Of a stretch of 64,000 nucleotides of DNA, positions 26,450-35,689 are shown piece by piece. The notes beneath the pieces were generated by a model that made no database searches, was not told where the DNA came from, and saw only the letters and a list, made by a program, of their open reading frames with translations. The position numbers and the translations under genes were made by a program. Source of the DNA: Paenibacillus physcomitrellae (GTDB lineage Bacteria > Bacillota > Bacilli > Paenibacillales > Paenibacillaceae); assembly GCF_002240225.1 (NCBI RefSeq), contig NZ_CP022584.1:4306094-4370093 (forward strand), written 5' to 3'. How positions within the stretch are numbered: the stretch's first letter is position 1; every line of letters begins with the position of its first letter.

Positions 26450-26580
26450 CGCGTGCGACGAATATCATGTGCCAATCACGTGCGAAGGCTGCATAATTAT
26501 GTATCAATGCGGTGCAATTCCTGTGCGAGTCCAGGAGAATGCTGTACAAATCAGGTGTAACTCCTGCGTATCCTGCGCAA
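26450..26580. repeat. Degenerate GTGC-centred repeats after dGTPase gene
   Basis: Short blocks containing GTGC(G/C/A)A recur about six times, spaced roughly 13-25 bp, between the dGTPase stop and the terminator. The units are imperfect and the region seems noncoding. Confidence 0.4.
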
Positions 26581-26587
26581 AAAATAA

Positions 26588-26636
26588 ACAAGGCCCGGTT
26601 CCCTGTACGCAGGAGAACCGGGCCGCTACTTTTATC
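26588..26636. terminator. Terminator between dGTPase and thymidine kinase genes
   Basis: GGCCCGGTTC (26592-26601) pairs with GAACCGGGCC (26615-26624) in a 10-bp stem, with CTACTTTT on the plus side and TTGTTTATTTT on the minus side. Confidence 0.8.
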
Positions 26637-26713
26637 GGAGTACTTTAATCGTCTGATACCTATTAATGAATACTTATATTGGACCCTGATCAGTGAATCT
26701 TATCTTTTATCTC

Positions 26714-27283
26714 TTATAGCGGCGGGTTCGCATGGCATTTGCGGCATACCGGGTAATACGATTCGCTGCCGCCGATCTGGATCTGATCGCCCGTGTAGAC
26801 GGGTTTGCCGTTTTCGACGCGCAGATTCATGGTCGCCTTACGTTCGCAGAACCAGCAGATCGTTTTCATTTCTTCGATTTTATCGGCATAAATGAGCATC
26901 AGCCGGCTGCCTTCGAACAGCTGGTTTTGGAAATCATTTTTGAGGCCAAATGCCATTACCGGCACATTCAGTTCATCGACGATCCGAACGAGCTGGCGGA
27001 TATTTTCCTCATTCAGAAACTGGCATTCGTCCACCAGCACGCAGTAGGGCTTTGGGTTATGTTCTTGTACAGCCGCATAAATGTCGCTGTCTTCAAAGAT
27101 CGGAATGGCCTGTCTGCGAAAGCCGATCCGCGAGGACACGAATCCGACCTCATCACGGTTATCCACCGCCGACGTAAAGATCAATACAGGTTTGTTTTGC
27201 TCCTCATAATTGTGGGCCACCTTCAGAATTTCAATAGATTTGCCGCTGTTCATTGCTCCGTATTTGAAAAATAACTGTGCCAA
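26714..27283 (-). CDS. tdk: Thymidine kinase, type II
   Basis: 189 residues, the normal length of zinc-containing type II thymidine kinases. The P-loop GAMNSGKS is at residues 9-16, the Walker-B-like LVDECQFL near 87-94, the lasso-type Cys pairs in CWFC and CRKC near the C-terminus. It phosphorylates thymidine with ATP for salvage. The start is taken as TTG at 27283, giving [15 protein letters not shown], with AAAGGAA nine bases upstream; an in-frame TTG two codons earlier is possible, and the longer frame from 27337 has no ribosome site. Confidence 0.92.
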   Translation of the reverse strand: MAQLFFKYGAMNSGKSIEILKVAHNYEEQNKPVLIFTSAVDNRDEVGFVSSRIGFRRQAIPIFEDSDIYAAVQEHNPKPYCVLVDECQFLNEENIRQLVRIVDELNVPVMAFGLKNDFQNQLFEGSRLMLIYADKIEEMKTICWFCERKATMNLRVENGKPVYTGDQIQIGGSESYYPVCRKCHANPPL

Positions 27284-27480
27284 GATCAACTGTTCCTTTC
27301 TATGGTTAAATCGCAAAACCGAAAACAGAAACTCCAACTATTCTATCACAAAAGAGGTTTTGAATCTGCCCAATCTCTTTGGTAAGGTAGAGAGGAAGAA
27401 AGTAACATTAACGACTCGCAGAATTACGATCTACAGCATAGCGCTTTACGGCATTATTGATTCACAGAAAGCTTACCGAA

Positions 27481-27512
27481 CTCTAAGGCGAACTAAGGCG
27501 ACTCTAAGGAGG
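27481..27512 (+). repeat. Three 10-11 bp units whose last copy forms the esterase ribosome site
   Basis: CTCTAAGGCGA, ACTAAGGCGA and CTCTAAGGAGG follow directly. Only the third has the full AAGGAGG Shine-Dalgarno sequence, placed eight bases before the ATG at 27520. Confidence 0.8.
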
Positions 27513-27519
27513 AAGAAGC

Positions 27520-28989
27520 ATGACACAGCTTAAGGTGGATACACAATACGGAACGGTTGAGGGCGTCAGCAAGGATGGCGTCCGGATTTGGAAAGGGCTT
27601 CCTTATGCCAAGCCGCCAATCGGCGAGCTTCGCTTCCAGGCGCCGGCCGCTCCGGAGTCCTGGGAAGGAATAAGAAAAGCCGATACATATGGTCCCATCA
27701 GCATTCAGCCTGTCAACGAAACGGCCGGACTGTTTGGCCAAGATGCCGGAGCTGCTCCATCCGAAGACTGCCTGTACCTGAATGTGTGGGCACCAGAGGA
27801 AACAGTGGGCAAACCGCTTCCAGTGATGGTCTGGATTCACGGCGGGGCTTTTGTGACCGGCTCGGGCAGCGTCCCGATGTATGACGGAACCAAGTTTGCC
27901 CGTCAGGGTAAGGTAATTATGGTCAGTCTGAACTATCGTTTGGGCGTATTGGGTTTTATGCATACTGGTTTTCTAGGGGAAGGCTTCACCTCCAATGCCG
28001 GGCTGCTGGATCAGATCGCTGCTCTGAAATGGGTGCAAAATAACATTGCGGCGTTTGGCGGTGACCCGCAGCAGGTCACGGTGTTTGGCGAGTCTGCCGG
28101 AAGCATGAGTATTGCGGCATTATTGGCGATGCCTGAGGCAAAAGGGCTTTTTCAACATGCGATCATGCAAAGCGGGGCTTCCCAGATTATGCCGGAGCCG
28201 GCTGCCCGGTCGATCACTACGGGGCTGCTCGGTTTGCTCGGCATCAGCCCGCAGGAAGCGGGCAAGCTGAAGACCGTTCCTCCGGAGCAGCTCATGAAAG
28301 CTGCGGGAGAGCTGAGAAAACGGTATGGCAACGATATCGCCATGCTGCAGCAGCCGGTCATCGACGGAGTGACGTTGCCGCATGAGCCGCTGGCGGCCAT
28401 CCGGGAAGGTTTCGCCAAAGATATCGCGCTGATCATCGGAACCAACCGGGATGAAGGAGGATTATTCATCAGACCGGATTCTCCGATTATGGAGGAGAAG
28501 GACTGGCTGCAGGCGATGGAGCTGATGACCGGCATCCGCGGTGAGGCTGCGGCTGCTATAGCCGCCCGGTATCCGCGGACAGCGGCCGGTCAAGCGCAGA
28601 TTTTGACTGACCTGTATTTCTGGAGATCTGCCCTGCAGTTTGCAGCAGCGCAAAGCCGGCATGCTTCCGTCTGGATGTATCGTTTCGATTGGACAAGTGA
28701 GGCTCATCCATACTTAATGCAGGCGATTCACGCCGGAGAAATCATGTTTGTTTTTGATCATCTGGAGATGCTCGGCAATATTGGGGTGGAAGCCGATGCG
28801 CCGGCTCAGGCGCTCGCGCGGCGTATGCAGCAGGCATGGATTTCTTTTGCCAAAGGTGGCCAACCTGCTGTAGAGGGGACGGTCTGGCCTGCTTATCAGC
28901 TGCCGGAGCGGGCGACTTATATTTTTAATACGGATTCGAAAGTGGTTTATGATCCTGATGCCGAGAAACGAAGCTTGCTGGGAGAATGA
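27520..28989 (+). CDS. pnbA: Type B carboxylesterase (PnbA-like)
   Basis: 489 residues, the length of Bacillus para-nitrobenzyl esterase. It has the alpha/beta hydrolase signs of type B esterases: the SEDCLYLNVW motif (81-90), the oxyanion-hole HGGAF (107-111), and nucleophile Ser192 in FGESAGS. The acid and His of the triad lie further on (TNRDEGG region and HAGEIMFVF). No signal peptide is seen, so it is cytoplasmic. It cleaves simple esters; the natural substrate is unknown. AAGGAGG precedes the ATG. The aldehyde dehydrogenase follows closely. Confidence 0.9.
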   Translation: MTQLKVDTQYGTVEGVSKDGVRIWKGLPYAKPPIGELRFQAPAAPESWEGIRKADTYGPISIQPVNETAGLFGQDAGAAPSEDCLYLNVWAPEETVGKPLPVMVWIHGGAFVTGSGSVPMYDGTKFARQGKVIMVSLNYRLGVLGFMHTGFLGEGFTSNAGLLDQIAALKWVQNNIAAFGGDPQQVTVFGESAGSMSIAALLAMPEAKGLFQHAIMQSGASQIMPEPAARSITTGLLGLLGISPQEAGKLKTVPPEQLMKAAGELRKRYGNDIAMLQQPVIDGVTLPHEPLAAIREGFAKDIALIIGTNRDEGGLFIRPDSPIMEEKDWLQAMELMTGIRGEAAAAIAARYPRTAAGQAQILTDLYFWRSALQFAAAQSRHASVWMYRFDWTSEAHPYLMQAIHAGEIMFVFDHLEMLGNIGVEADAPAQALARRMQQAWISFAKGGQPAVEGTVWPAYQLPERATYIFNTDSKVVYDPDAEKRSLLGE

Positions 28990-29061
28990 GATGATAAACA
29001 TTTGGGGCCTGTTTTCCGGGCCCTTTTATAAAATTTGATGCAAGAGAGTAGGGCAAGTTAT

Positions 29062-30456
29062 ATGAACGAGAAGGAACTCGAATTCGGACTGGATCCGGAT
29101 GCTATTTTGGACAGTCACAAATCGTTTTTCGAGCAGGGGGGCACCCGGAGCATAGCGCTTCGTATTTTATATCTCCAGCGATTAAAGCAGGCATTGAAGA
29201 AATATGAAGCGGAATGGTTTGCTGCCCTTAGAAAGGATTTGAACAAATCCGACTTCGAGAGCTACACAACGGAGCTTGGCATCGTCCTGTCAGAGATCGG
29301 ATTTATCTCAAGCAGGCTGACAGGGTGGGCGAAGCCGCGCAAAGTCCGGACGGCGCTGACACATGTCGGGTCAAAAAGTTTGATCACCAAGGAGCCATAT
29401 GGAACCGTGTTGATCATCGCCCCGTGGAATTATCCGCTGCAGCTTGCCTTATCACCATTGGTCGGGGCCATTGCCGCCGGAAATACGGTTGTCCTCAAGC
29501 CGTCTGAATTAACGCCGAACGTATCGGCGCTGCTCAAGCAGATTTTGGGCGAAGTGTTTCCTGCAGATTACGTCACGGTTGTGGAAGGAGGACCGGAGGT
29601 CAGCAATGCTTTGCTGGCCAGGAAGTTCGATTATATCTTCTTTACGGGAAGCGTAGGCGTCGGGAAAATCGTCATGGAGGCGGCGGCCAAACATTTAACG
29701 CCAGTTACGCTGGAGCTAGGGGGCAAAAGCCCCTGCATCGTGCATGATGATGCCAATCTGCGTCTGGCTGCACGGAGAATCGTGTTCGGCAAGTTCACGA
29801 ATGCCGGCCAAACCTGTATCGCCCCGGATTACGTGCTGGTCCACAGGAATATACGGGATCGTCTGCTTACAGAGCTGAAGGCCGAGCTTGCACGATTCTA
29901 TGGTGGAGATCCGCTTAATAACCCGGCCTATGGACGGATTGTCGGGCAGCGGCAGTTTGACCGGCTGATGTCCTTTCTGCAGGACGGGAAAATCGTAGTT
30001 GGGGGCGAAGCTGACCGGGACAAGCTGAAAATCTCGCCCACCATCCTGACAGACGTTCATTGGGGAATGCCGGTCATGCAGGAGGAGATATTTGGACCGC
30101 TGCTGCCTGTGCTAGTTTACGATGAACTGCAGGAAGTGATCGAATGGGTGCGGAAGCGTCCGAAGCCGCTTGCCCTATACCTGTTCACCGGAAACCGTAA
30201 GGTTCAGAGGACTGTAACCCATGAGCTTTCCTTTGGCGGAGGGACCATTAACGATACGCTGATGCATATTGCGACCCCTTATCTCCCGTTTGGCGGTGTT
30301 GGAGAGAGCGGCATGGGCAGTTATCACGGCCATGAGAGCTTCCGCACGTTTACGCACGAGAAAAGCATCGTCAAACAGACAACCCTGTTTGATTTCTCTT
30401 TCCGTTATGCTTTCTCCAAACGGGGATTGTCGATCATTCGCAGGCTGTTGAAATAG
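29062..30456 (+). CDS. Aldehyde dehydrogenase, class 3-like (YwdH type)
   Basis: 464 residues, shorter than typical ALDH1/2 enzymes and fitting the class 3/YwdH group that acts on fatty or aromatic aldehydes. PWNYPLQL (121-128), the general-base Glu218 in LELGGKSP, and the catalytic Cys252 in [12 protein letters not shown] are all present. The C-terminal end is basic and hydrophobic, possibly membrane-associating as in fatty aldehyde dehydrogenases. The start is the ATG at 29062; an ATG at 29038 lacks a ribosome site. It follows the esterase by 72 bases with a weak hairpin between. Confidence 0.9.
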   Translation: MNEKELEFGLDPDAILDSHKSFFEQGGTRSIALRILYLQRLKQALKKYEAEWFAALRKDLNKSDFESYTTELGIVLSEIGFISSRLTGWAKPRKVRTALTHVGSKSLITKEPYGTVLIIAPWNYPLQLALSPLVGAIAAGNTVVLKPSELTPNVSALLKQILGEVFPADYVTVVEGGPEVSNALLARKFDYIFFTGSVGVGKIVMEAAAKHLTPVTLELGGKSPCIVHDDANLRLAARRIVFGKFTNAGQTCIAPDYVLVHRNIRDRLLTELKAELARFYGGDPLNNPAYGRIVGQRQFDRLMSFLQDGKIVVGGEADRDKLKISPTILTDVHWGMPVMQEEIFGPLLPVLVYDELQEVIEWVRKRPKPLALYLFTGNRKVQRTVTHELSFGGGTINDTLMHIATPYLPFGGVGESGMGSYHGHESFRTFTHEKSIVKQTTLFDFSFRYAFSKRGLSIIRRLLK

Positions 30457-30596
30457 GGAATCTGCAGCAATACAGCAAAAAAAGAAAGCCGGTTCCGGAC
30501 TAACGTCCACCCGGCTCAAGGCTCTTCGTCATACCTTGTTAATGAGCTGAGCAAACATGTAGCATGCTCAAAGCAAGGTGAAGGAGGGCCTTTATT

Positions 30597-31175
30597 ATGT
30601 CGGTCAACACCTGCAAATTCAAACCGGTTCCAGGCATAACGGCAAGCATTCTCCGCACGATTGCTGAGGAGATGCTTCCTTTCTATCAGGCCGTGGCGGC
30701 AAGCGAGTCCTTCGCCCGGGAGTGGAGCCGCTCGATCGTCCGGGCGGATTTATCCGCGATGCGTAAACTGCTGGACACGGCAGCCCCTTCTGCGGGCAAA
30801 CAGGGTTTAGGAACCAACGGAATCGGATATTTTATGACCTTTGGATTTCCAAAGGAAGACGTTTATTATACAAACGGTACAACCATTCCTCCAGGAAACG
30901 TCCGTTTTACCTTTCAAACCGGTACTCACCGCCAGATCGCCAAAGCGGTCATCCCTTTCTATAGAGAGCTTATCTGCAACCGGCCCTATGCACAGACGCT
31001 GGCCAAAGCGATTCGCAGGAAAGACCGCAGGGCGGCCGCTTATATGGTTAGAAGCCTGATCGGCACTAAAGCTTTACGATCGGTGGAAATCGAAAGCTCC
31101 GGCATCACCTTGACGTTCAAATATCGTTCGACAAAATGGATATACCAGAATTTGCTGATCCTTGAGCCGTTTTAG
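30597..31175 (+). CDS. Orphan protein with an internal duplication, 192 residues
   Basis: No family recognised. The protein looks like two related halves of about 75-90 residues. Each starts with a helical part (TIAEEMLPFYQAVAASESFA at 21-40 and QIAKAVIPFYRELICNRPYA at 113-132), sharing IA-x4-PFY and a following basic helix, and ends with a strand-rich part (NVRFTF, TLTFKY). No signal peptide or membrane helix is visible. GGAGGG lies eight bases before the ATG. It is flanked by the aldehyde dehydrogenase and formate-THF ligase genes, which do not suggest a role. Confidence 0.7.
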   Translation: MSVNTCKFKPVPGITASILRTIAEEMLPFYQAVAASESFAREWSRSIVRADLSAMRKLLDTAAPSAGKQGLGTNGIGYFMTFGFPKEDVYYTNGTTIPPGNVRFTFQTGTHRQIAKAVIPFYRELICNRPYAQTLAKAIRRKDRRAAAYMVRSLIGTKALRSVEIESSGITLTFKYRSTKWIYQNLLILEPF

Positions 31176-31324
31176 GGCTAGTAGAGACCTCTTCACCGCG
31201 TAATGTTACCTGTCCTTGATGCGCCTGATTGGGCAAGGTCGGGCTTCCACATTGCAAAAGCTGCTCTCTATGGCCGATAATAAACGGGAGAATGAAGCTG
31301 AATTCAGGAGGATCTTGGGTAGCT

Positions 31325-32956
31325 ATGAAATCTATTTATGAAATCGCCGCCAACGCGGGCATTCGGGAAGAACATTTGGAGCCTTATGGCAAATACAAAG
31401 CAAAGCTGAATCCTTCGCTGATGAAAGAACTTCAAGACCGGCCGGATGGCAAGCTGGTGCTGGTGACGGCGGTCAATCCGACCCCGGCGGGAGAAGGCAA
31501 GACGCTGACGACCATCGGACTGGCCCAGTCGCTGAATGCTATTGGGCATAAGACAGTAGCCGCGCTGCGCGAGCCATCGCTTGGACCGGTGTTTGGCATG
31601 AAGGGAGGAGCTACTGGAGGCGGCAAATCCCAGATCGTTCCGGCGGAAGAGATCAACCTGCATTTTACCGGGGATTTGCATGCGATCACGTCGGCCAATA
31701 ATTTGTTGTCTGCGATGATTGACAACCATATTTATCAAGGAAACGCCCTCCAGCTGGATCCGGCCCGGATCGTATGGAAGAGGGCGCTGGATATGAATGA
31801 CCGCGGCCTGCGTAGTATCGTGTCAGGTCTTGGCCAAGGCAATGGGCCGGTCAGAGAAAGCGGATTTCTGATCACGTCTGCTTCCGAAGTCATGGCCGTG
31901 TTATGCCTTAGCGAAGATCTTCAGGATTTGAAGCGCCGTCTCGGCCAAATCCTGATCGGATACGATATAAGCGGACAGCCGGTCACAGCGGACAAGCTGA
32001 AGGCGGTGGAAGCGATGGCTGTGCTGCTCAAGGAAGCAATCAAACCGAACCTGGTGCAGACGCTTGAAGGCACACCGGTGCTGGTGCATGGCGGTCCGTT
32101 TGCCAACATCGCCCATGGCTGCAGCAGTCTGATCGCAACCCGGACGGCGCTGAAGCTGGGGGAAATCGTCGTAACCGAAGCCGGCTTTGGCGCGGAGCTG
32201 GGGGCGGAGAAATTTTTTGATATCAAATGCCGTCAATCCGGGTTAAAACCTTCTGCAGCTGTACTCGTGGTTACAGCTAAGGCACTGAAATATAATGGCG
32301 GAATGCCTAAGGATCAACTGGGCATGGAGAATCTGGACAGTCTGAAGCAGGGGATGGGGAACCTGAGAAGGCATGTGCGGAACTTACAGAAATACGGCGT
32401 GCCGGTGCTGGTTGCGATCAACCATTTTATAACGGATACGGATGCAGAAATTGAAGCCATTCGCGAAGAATGCGCAGCGTTAGGTGTTCCGGCGGAGGTC
32501 TCCAAGGTGTTTGCGCTCGGCAGTGAAGGCGGGGAGCAGCTGGCCAATGCGCTGGCCGGTCTGCTGGAAGAAGGAAAGGATGATTTCCACCCTCTGTACG
32601 ATACGTCGCTGGATCTGAGAAGCAAGATTGAAACGATCGTCAAAGAAATCTACGGTGGCGAAACGGTTACTTATTCGCCTTCAGCCAGCCGTGCGCTCGC
32701 CCAAATGGAGAAGCGGGGTTATGGTGAGCTGCCGGTCTGTATGGCGAAGACGCCGTATTCCTTCACGGATCAGCCTGGTTTGCTGGGAGCACCGGAAGGA
32801 TTTACGGTGAACGTGTCCGGCGTCAGCCTGTCGGCAGGAGCCGGGTTTGTCGTCGTTGAGACAGGAAATACGATGCGTATGCCGGGTCTGCCGAAGGTGC
32901 CGGCCGCAGAGCGGATCGTGATGGGGGAAGACGGGCAGATTGAGGGATTGCTGTAA
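31325..32956 (+). CDS. fhs: Formate-tetrahydrofolate ligase
   Basis: 543 residues, slightly shorter than the usual 555-560. The nucleotide-binding [15 protein letters not shown] motif is at about 56-70, followed by [19 protein letters not shown], a hallmark of the family. It joins formate and THF using ATP to give 10-formyl-THF for purine and formyl-Met-tRNA synthesis. The ATG at 31325 has AGGAGGA 12 bases upstream, a rather long spacing, but no alternative in-frame start codon lies between. A nested hairpin terminator follows. Confidence 0.95.
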   Translation: MKSIYEIAANAGIREEHLEPYGKYKAKLNPSLMKELQDRPDGKLVLVTAVNPTPAGEGKTLTTIGLAQSLNAIGHKTVAALREPSLGPVFGMKGGATGGGKSQIVPAEEINLHFTGDLHAITSANNLLSAMIDNHIYQGNALQLDPARIVWKRALDMNDRGLRSIVSGLGQGNGPVRESGFLITSASEVMAVLCLSEDLQDLKRRLGQILIGYDISGQPVTADKLKAVEAMAVLLKEAIKPNLVQTLEGTPVLVHGGPFANIAHGCSSLIATRTALKLGEIVVTEAGFGAELGAEKFFDIKCRQSGLKPSAAVLVVTAKALKYNGGMPKDQLGMENLDSLKQGMGNLRRHVRNLQKYGVPVLVAINHFITDTDAEIEAIREECAALGVPAEVSKVFALGSEGGEQLANALAGLLEEGKDDFHPLYDTSLDLRSKIETIVKEIYGGETVTYSPSASRALAQMEKRGYGELPVCMAKTPYSFTDQPGLLGAPEGFTVNVSGVSLSAGAGFVVVETGNTMRMPGLPKVPAAERIVMGEDGQIEGLL

Positions 32957-33034
32957 GAAACGCTAAACGATTTACATGAGGAATTGGATAGCCATATTGT
33001 TTGATAAACTTTTGTATAAAGGATTATCTATGAA

Positions 33035-33073
33035 ACTCTTGTCCCTTGTAATAAGGGTTAAGAGTTTTTTAGT
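33035..33073 (+). terminator. Terminator of fhs
   Basis: Nested stems AACTCTT/AAGAGTT and CCCTT/AAGGG are followed by a T-run. Confidence 0.8.
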
Positions 33074-33120
33074 ATGCCGAATTTGTTACAGGCATCAGGG
33101 TTCAAAACAAACCTTGTCGA

Positions 33121-33150
33121 TTGACAGGGTTAAAAATAATATGGTATTTT
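33121..33150 (+). promoter_or_regulatory. Sigma-A promoter of the first GH9-locus transcript
   Basis: TTGACA (33121-33126) and TATTTT (33145-33150) are 18 bp apart. The predicted start, near 33157, lies inside the operator at 33155-33170. Confidence 0.65.
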
Positions 33151-33154
33151 GTAT

Positions 33155-33170
33155 GTGTAACGTTTTACAC
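33155..33170. promoter_or_regulatory. LacI-type operator 1
   Basis: GTGTAACGTTTTACAC has 6-bp inverted arms (GTGTAA/TTACAC) and shares TGTAACGTT with the site at 35444. It overlaps the expected transcription start, the position for repression by the LacI protein encoded two genes on. Confidence 0.65.
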
Positions 33171-33259
33171 TCGTTAATTTTCATGTATGTTATTTTACTT
33201 TCTTTAGTCCAGTGTCAAATCGACCGTTCGGTAATTCAGCTGTATAGGGGAGAAGAATA

Positions 33260-34255
33260 TTGAATAGCTACGAGAACTTGAGTGTCAAATTTGTAGCTAA
33301 AGCCAAAGCAGCTTTAGTGAAGGAAACGCTGCACGGACGTGTATTGGGGGATCACGAGATATTCGGTAAAACCATCGTTTCTTTGATTTCCTCCGGCTCT
33401 GAGCGCGGCGGTTATATGGATTATTTCGGCGGTAACCAGTATCCGGTGGAAACTGGGTATGCCGTGGTGATGGAAGTGCTGGGAACGGGCGAAAGGGTAG
33501 AGGGCATTAAGCCGGGAGACCTGGTATTTGCGAGTGCTCCGCACTGTTTGTACAATATCGTTGGAGATGACGCCGTCGTCCCCGTGCTGGAAGGGATGGC
33601 TCCTGAAGAGGCCGTTTTATGCCGCTTCCCGGCCGTTTCCATGACTACCATGCTGAAGACGCAAATCCGTCCCGTCGAGCCGGTACTTGTGACCGGTCTT
33701 GGTATTGTCGGTCTGATGTGCGCACAAATGATGAAACACTGCGGGTATGAGGTCTATGCGGTAGACCATAACAAGAAACGGCGTGAAACTGCACGGGAAT
33801 GCGGGTTAACCCGTGTTTACCCGTCGGTGGAGGATTGCCCTGCTGCCGGAAGATTTGGTCTGGCCATCGAATGCTCCGGCGCCGAGCAGGCTGCTCTGAA
33901 CGCTTTGGACGCTCTGCGAAAGGGCGGAGAACTTTCTTTGGTCGGTGTTCCCTGGTATCGGGGAACGGATACATGGGCCCACGATGTTTTTCATAAGGTC
34001 TTTTATGGCTTCATTACACTCACTTCCGGCTGGGAATGGAGTATTCCCCGCCACTCCACAGAATTTATGCCGGGAAGCAACTACGGCAATTTTGCGATCG
34101 GCATGGAATGGATCCGCAATGGGGATATCAAAGTTGATGGGATTTACGAGCTGGCTTCCCCCGAAGAGTGCGACAGGGTTTATCAGGCGATTGTCAACAA
34201 GACGGCGCCCAAAACCTGTGCGATTTTTGACTGGAGAACCTTATCTGTTTTGTAA
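33260..34255 (+). CDS. Zinc-less MDR-family dehydrogenase, first paralogue
   Basis: 331 residues of the medium-chain dehydrogenase fold: an N-terminal GroES-like part and a Rossmann part with VLVTGLGIVGLMCAQ near residue 145. The catalytic zinc ligands (Cys-x-Ser-Asp and GHE) are replaced by SLISSGSERGGYMDY and TGYAVVMEV, and there is no four-Cys structural zinc loop. It probably oxidises or reduces a sugar or sugar derivative without metal. A TTG start follows GGGGAGAA. It is the first gene of the locus and a clear paralogue of the gene at 45392. Confidence 0.8.
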   Translation: MNSYENLSVKFVAKAKAALVKETLHGRVLGDHEIFGKTIVSLISSGSERGGYMDYFGGNQYPVETGYAVVMEVLGTGERVEGIKPGDLVFASAPHCLYNIVGDDAVVPVLEGMAPEEAVLCRFPAVSMTTMLKTQIRPVEPVLVTGLGIVGLMCAQMMKHCGYEVYAVDHNKKRRETARECGLTRVYPSVEDCPAAGRFGLAIECSGAEQAALNALDALRKGGELSLVGVPWYRGTDTWAHDVFHKVFYGFITLTSGWEWSIPRHSTEFMPGSNYGNFAIGMEWIRNGDIKVDGIYELASPEECDRVYQAIVNKTAPKTCAIFDWRTLSVL

Positions 34256-34302
34256 AGTGAAATTGAAATTGAATTATTATTTTTACAGCGGGAGTTGTTA
34301 GA

Positions 34303-35409
34303 ATGGCAACCATTAAGGATGTAGCGGAGCGTGCGGGGCTTTCCACGACACTTGTCTCGCGTTATCTAAACGGCCGGAAGGGCGTAAGCCCCGATTCCAG
34401 GGAGAAAATTCAGTCGGCCATTAAGGAACTGAACTACCGCCCTAACGGCATTGCTCGTTCGCTGGTCCTGCAGAAAACGCAAAGCATCGGCATCGTGCTG
34501 GACAATTTATGCGCCCCGTTTGCCGCTAGGCTGATTTCAGGGCTTGAGCAAGGGGCAGAGGATTTTGATAAGGAAAACAAATATAATGTGCTGTTCTGCT
34601 CTTCGAACGGTGATCTGCAGAAGAAAAAACGCCATATCAGCTATTTGACGCAGGGACGCGTTGACGGCATTATCATTTATGGCAGCTTGACCTCGGACGA
34701 TACGATTATCCGGGAGCTGGCTGATTCTACCTTTCCGTTCCTGCTCATTGAAAACACGGTGGACGATGTCAATGTCGACAAGGTCACGATCGACAATTTG
34801 GAAGGGGCGTACCGCGCAACAGAGCATTTAATCAAGCTCGGACACAAGCGAATTGCCCATATGGCGGGCAACATGAACCTGAAAATTACGCTGGAGCGGA
34901 TGAACGGGTATATCCGGGCTTTACAGGATTACCAGATCCCGGTGCAAAGCGATTTAATTCTGTATCCAACCTTTACGCCGGGTGAACATCACCCTTCTCA
35001 GGATTCTGACTTACGAGGGGACCGCTCATATTATGACGCAGGATATTTGGAAATGAAAAAGATGATCGCAGGCGGCAGTCTGCCCGACGCGATATTTTTC
35101 GCCAGCGATATCTCTGCTTTCGGCGCTATTCAGGCGATGGAGGAGGCGGGAATCCGGGTTCCCGAGGATATATCGATCATCGGCTTTGACGACGAGAATC
35201 CGGCAGATTACGGCTGCTCATGTAAACCGATCAGCACCATGAGGCAGCCGCTGTACGATTTGGGATATATCGGCATCAAACGTCTGCTGGCCAGCATCAA
35301 CGATCCTGATTTACCTAAAGAGAAGGTCGTTTTGAATGCTAAACTGATCGTTAGGGATAGCTGCAGGAATAAAGAGGGGATCGAAAACGAAACCAATCTT
35401 AATTCTTGA
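34303..35409 (+). CDS. LacI-family transcriptional repressor of the GH9 locus
   Basis: 368 residues. The N-terminal LacI helix-turn-helix (TIKDVAERAGLSTTLVSRYLNG) includes the hinge-helix region, followed by a periplasmic-binding-protein-like sensor domain (SIGIVLDNLCAPFAARLISGLEQG) and an EDISIIGFDDENPADYG motif typical of the dimer/ligand face. It lies within the first transcript of the locus and so is probably autoregulated. Three palindromes of related sequence at 33155, 35444 and 35633 are its likely operators. The effector is probably a sugar imported or produced by the locus. Confidence 0.9.
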   Translation: MATIKDVAERAGLSTTLVSRYLNGRKGVSPDSREKIQSAIKELNYRPNGIARSLVLQKTQSIGIVLDNLCAPFAARLISGLEQGAEDFDKENKYNVLFCSSNGDLQKKKRHISYLTQGRVDGIIIYGSLTSDDTIIRELADSTFPFLLIENTVDDVNVDKVTIDNLEGAYRATEHLIKLGHKRIAHMAGNMNLKITLERMNGYIRALQDYQIPVQSDLILYPTFTPGEHHPSQDSDLRGDRSYYDAGYLEMKKMIAGGSLPDAIFFASDISAFGAIQAMEEAGIRVPEDISIIGFDDENPADYGCSCKPISTMRQPLYDLGYIGIKRLLASINDPDLPKEKVVLNAKLIVRDSCRNKEGIENETNLNS

Positions 35410-35443
35410 TGCTATTGCCTTTAGTTAAAATGAAAAACTAACA

Positions 35444-35455
35444 TGTAACGTTACA
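35444..35455. promoter_or_regulatory. LacI-type operator 2, auxiliary
   Basis: TGTAACGTTACA is a perfect 12-bp palindrome located after the lacI stop and before its terminator, 191 bp (centre to centre, about 18 helical turns) from operator 3. This placement suggests DNA looping or a transcription block. Confidence 0.65.
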
Positions 35456-35471
35456 CATATATTTTCAGCAG

Positions 35472-35518
35472 AAGTCTGAAAGGGATTGAGCCTTACGTCC
35501 CCTTTCAGACTTTTTTTG
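35472..35518 (+). terminator. Terminator after the LacI gene
   Basis: AAGTCTGAAAGGG pairs with CCCCTTTCAGACTT, followed by seven T. It splits the locus into two transcripts. Confidence 0.88.
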
Positions 35519-35600
35519 TTTTCTGCAAAAATGTAATAAATTCTTTGTTATACATGGATTTATTTGGATTATTTTATTTTTTTCTCTTTAAATTTTCTTG

Positions 35601-35629
35601 TTGACGTCTAATAATTGCGTTGTTATATT
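35601..35629 (+). promoter_or_regulatory. Sigma-A promoter of the main GH9-locus operon
   Basis: TTGACG (35601-35606) and TATATT (35624-35629) are spaced by exactly 17 bp in AT-rich DNA. The start should fall at about 35636, within operator 3. Confidence 0.75.
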
Positions 35630-35632
35630 ATG

Positions 35633-35648
35633 TGTGTATCGATACACA
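35633..35648. promoter_or_regulatory. LacI-type operator 3
   Basis: TGTGTATCGATACACA is a perfect 16-bp palindrome over the predicted transcription start. Its core TGTATCGATACA and operator 2 both fit TGTAWCGWTACA. Confidence 0.75.
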
Positions 35649-35689
35649 TTTAACATAGAGCTAATGATTTAACAAGGAATACAACCGAA

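Larger units (their letters stand above)
32957..33259. other. 303-bp spacer: fhs terminator and promoter of the GH9 locus
   Basis: It is AT-rich and holds the fhs terminator (33035-33073), a TTGACA-led promoter at 33121 and a LacI-type operator at 33155-33170. A frame from 32976 to 33260 crosses all of these elements and is not credible as a gene. Confidence 0.7.

Noticed and set aside
31176-31324. Possible THF or other riboswitch upstream of fhs
   Set aside because: I could not match the conserved THF-riboswitch core; only weak local pairing is visible.
32976-33260. Plus-strand frame of 95 codons upstream of the first MDR dehydrogenase
   Set aside because: It runs through the fhs terminator, the promoter and a LacI-type operator, and its translation shows no family features.
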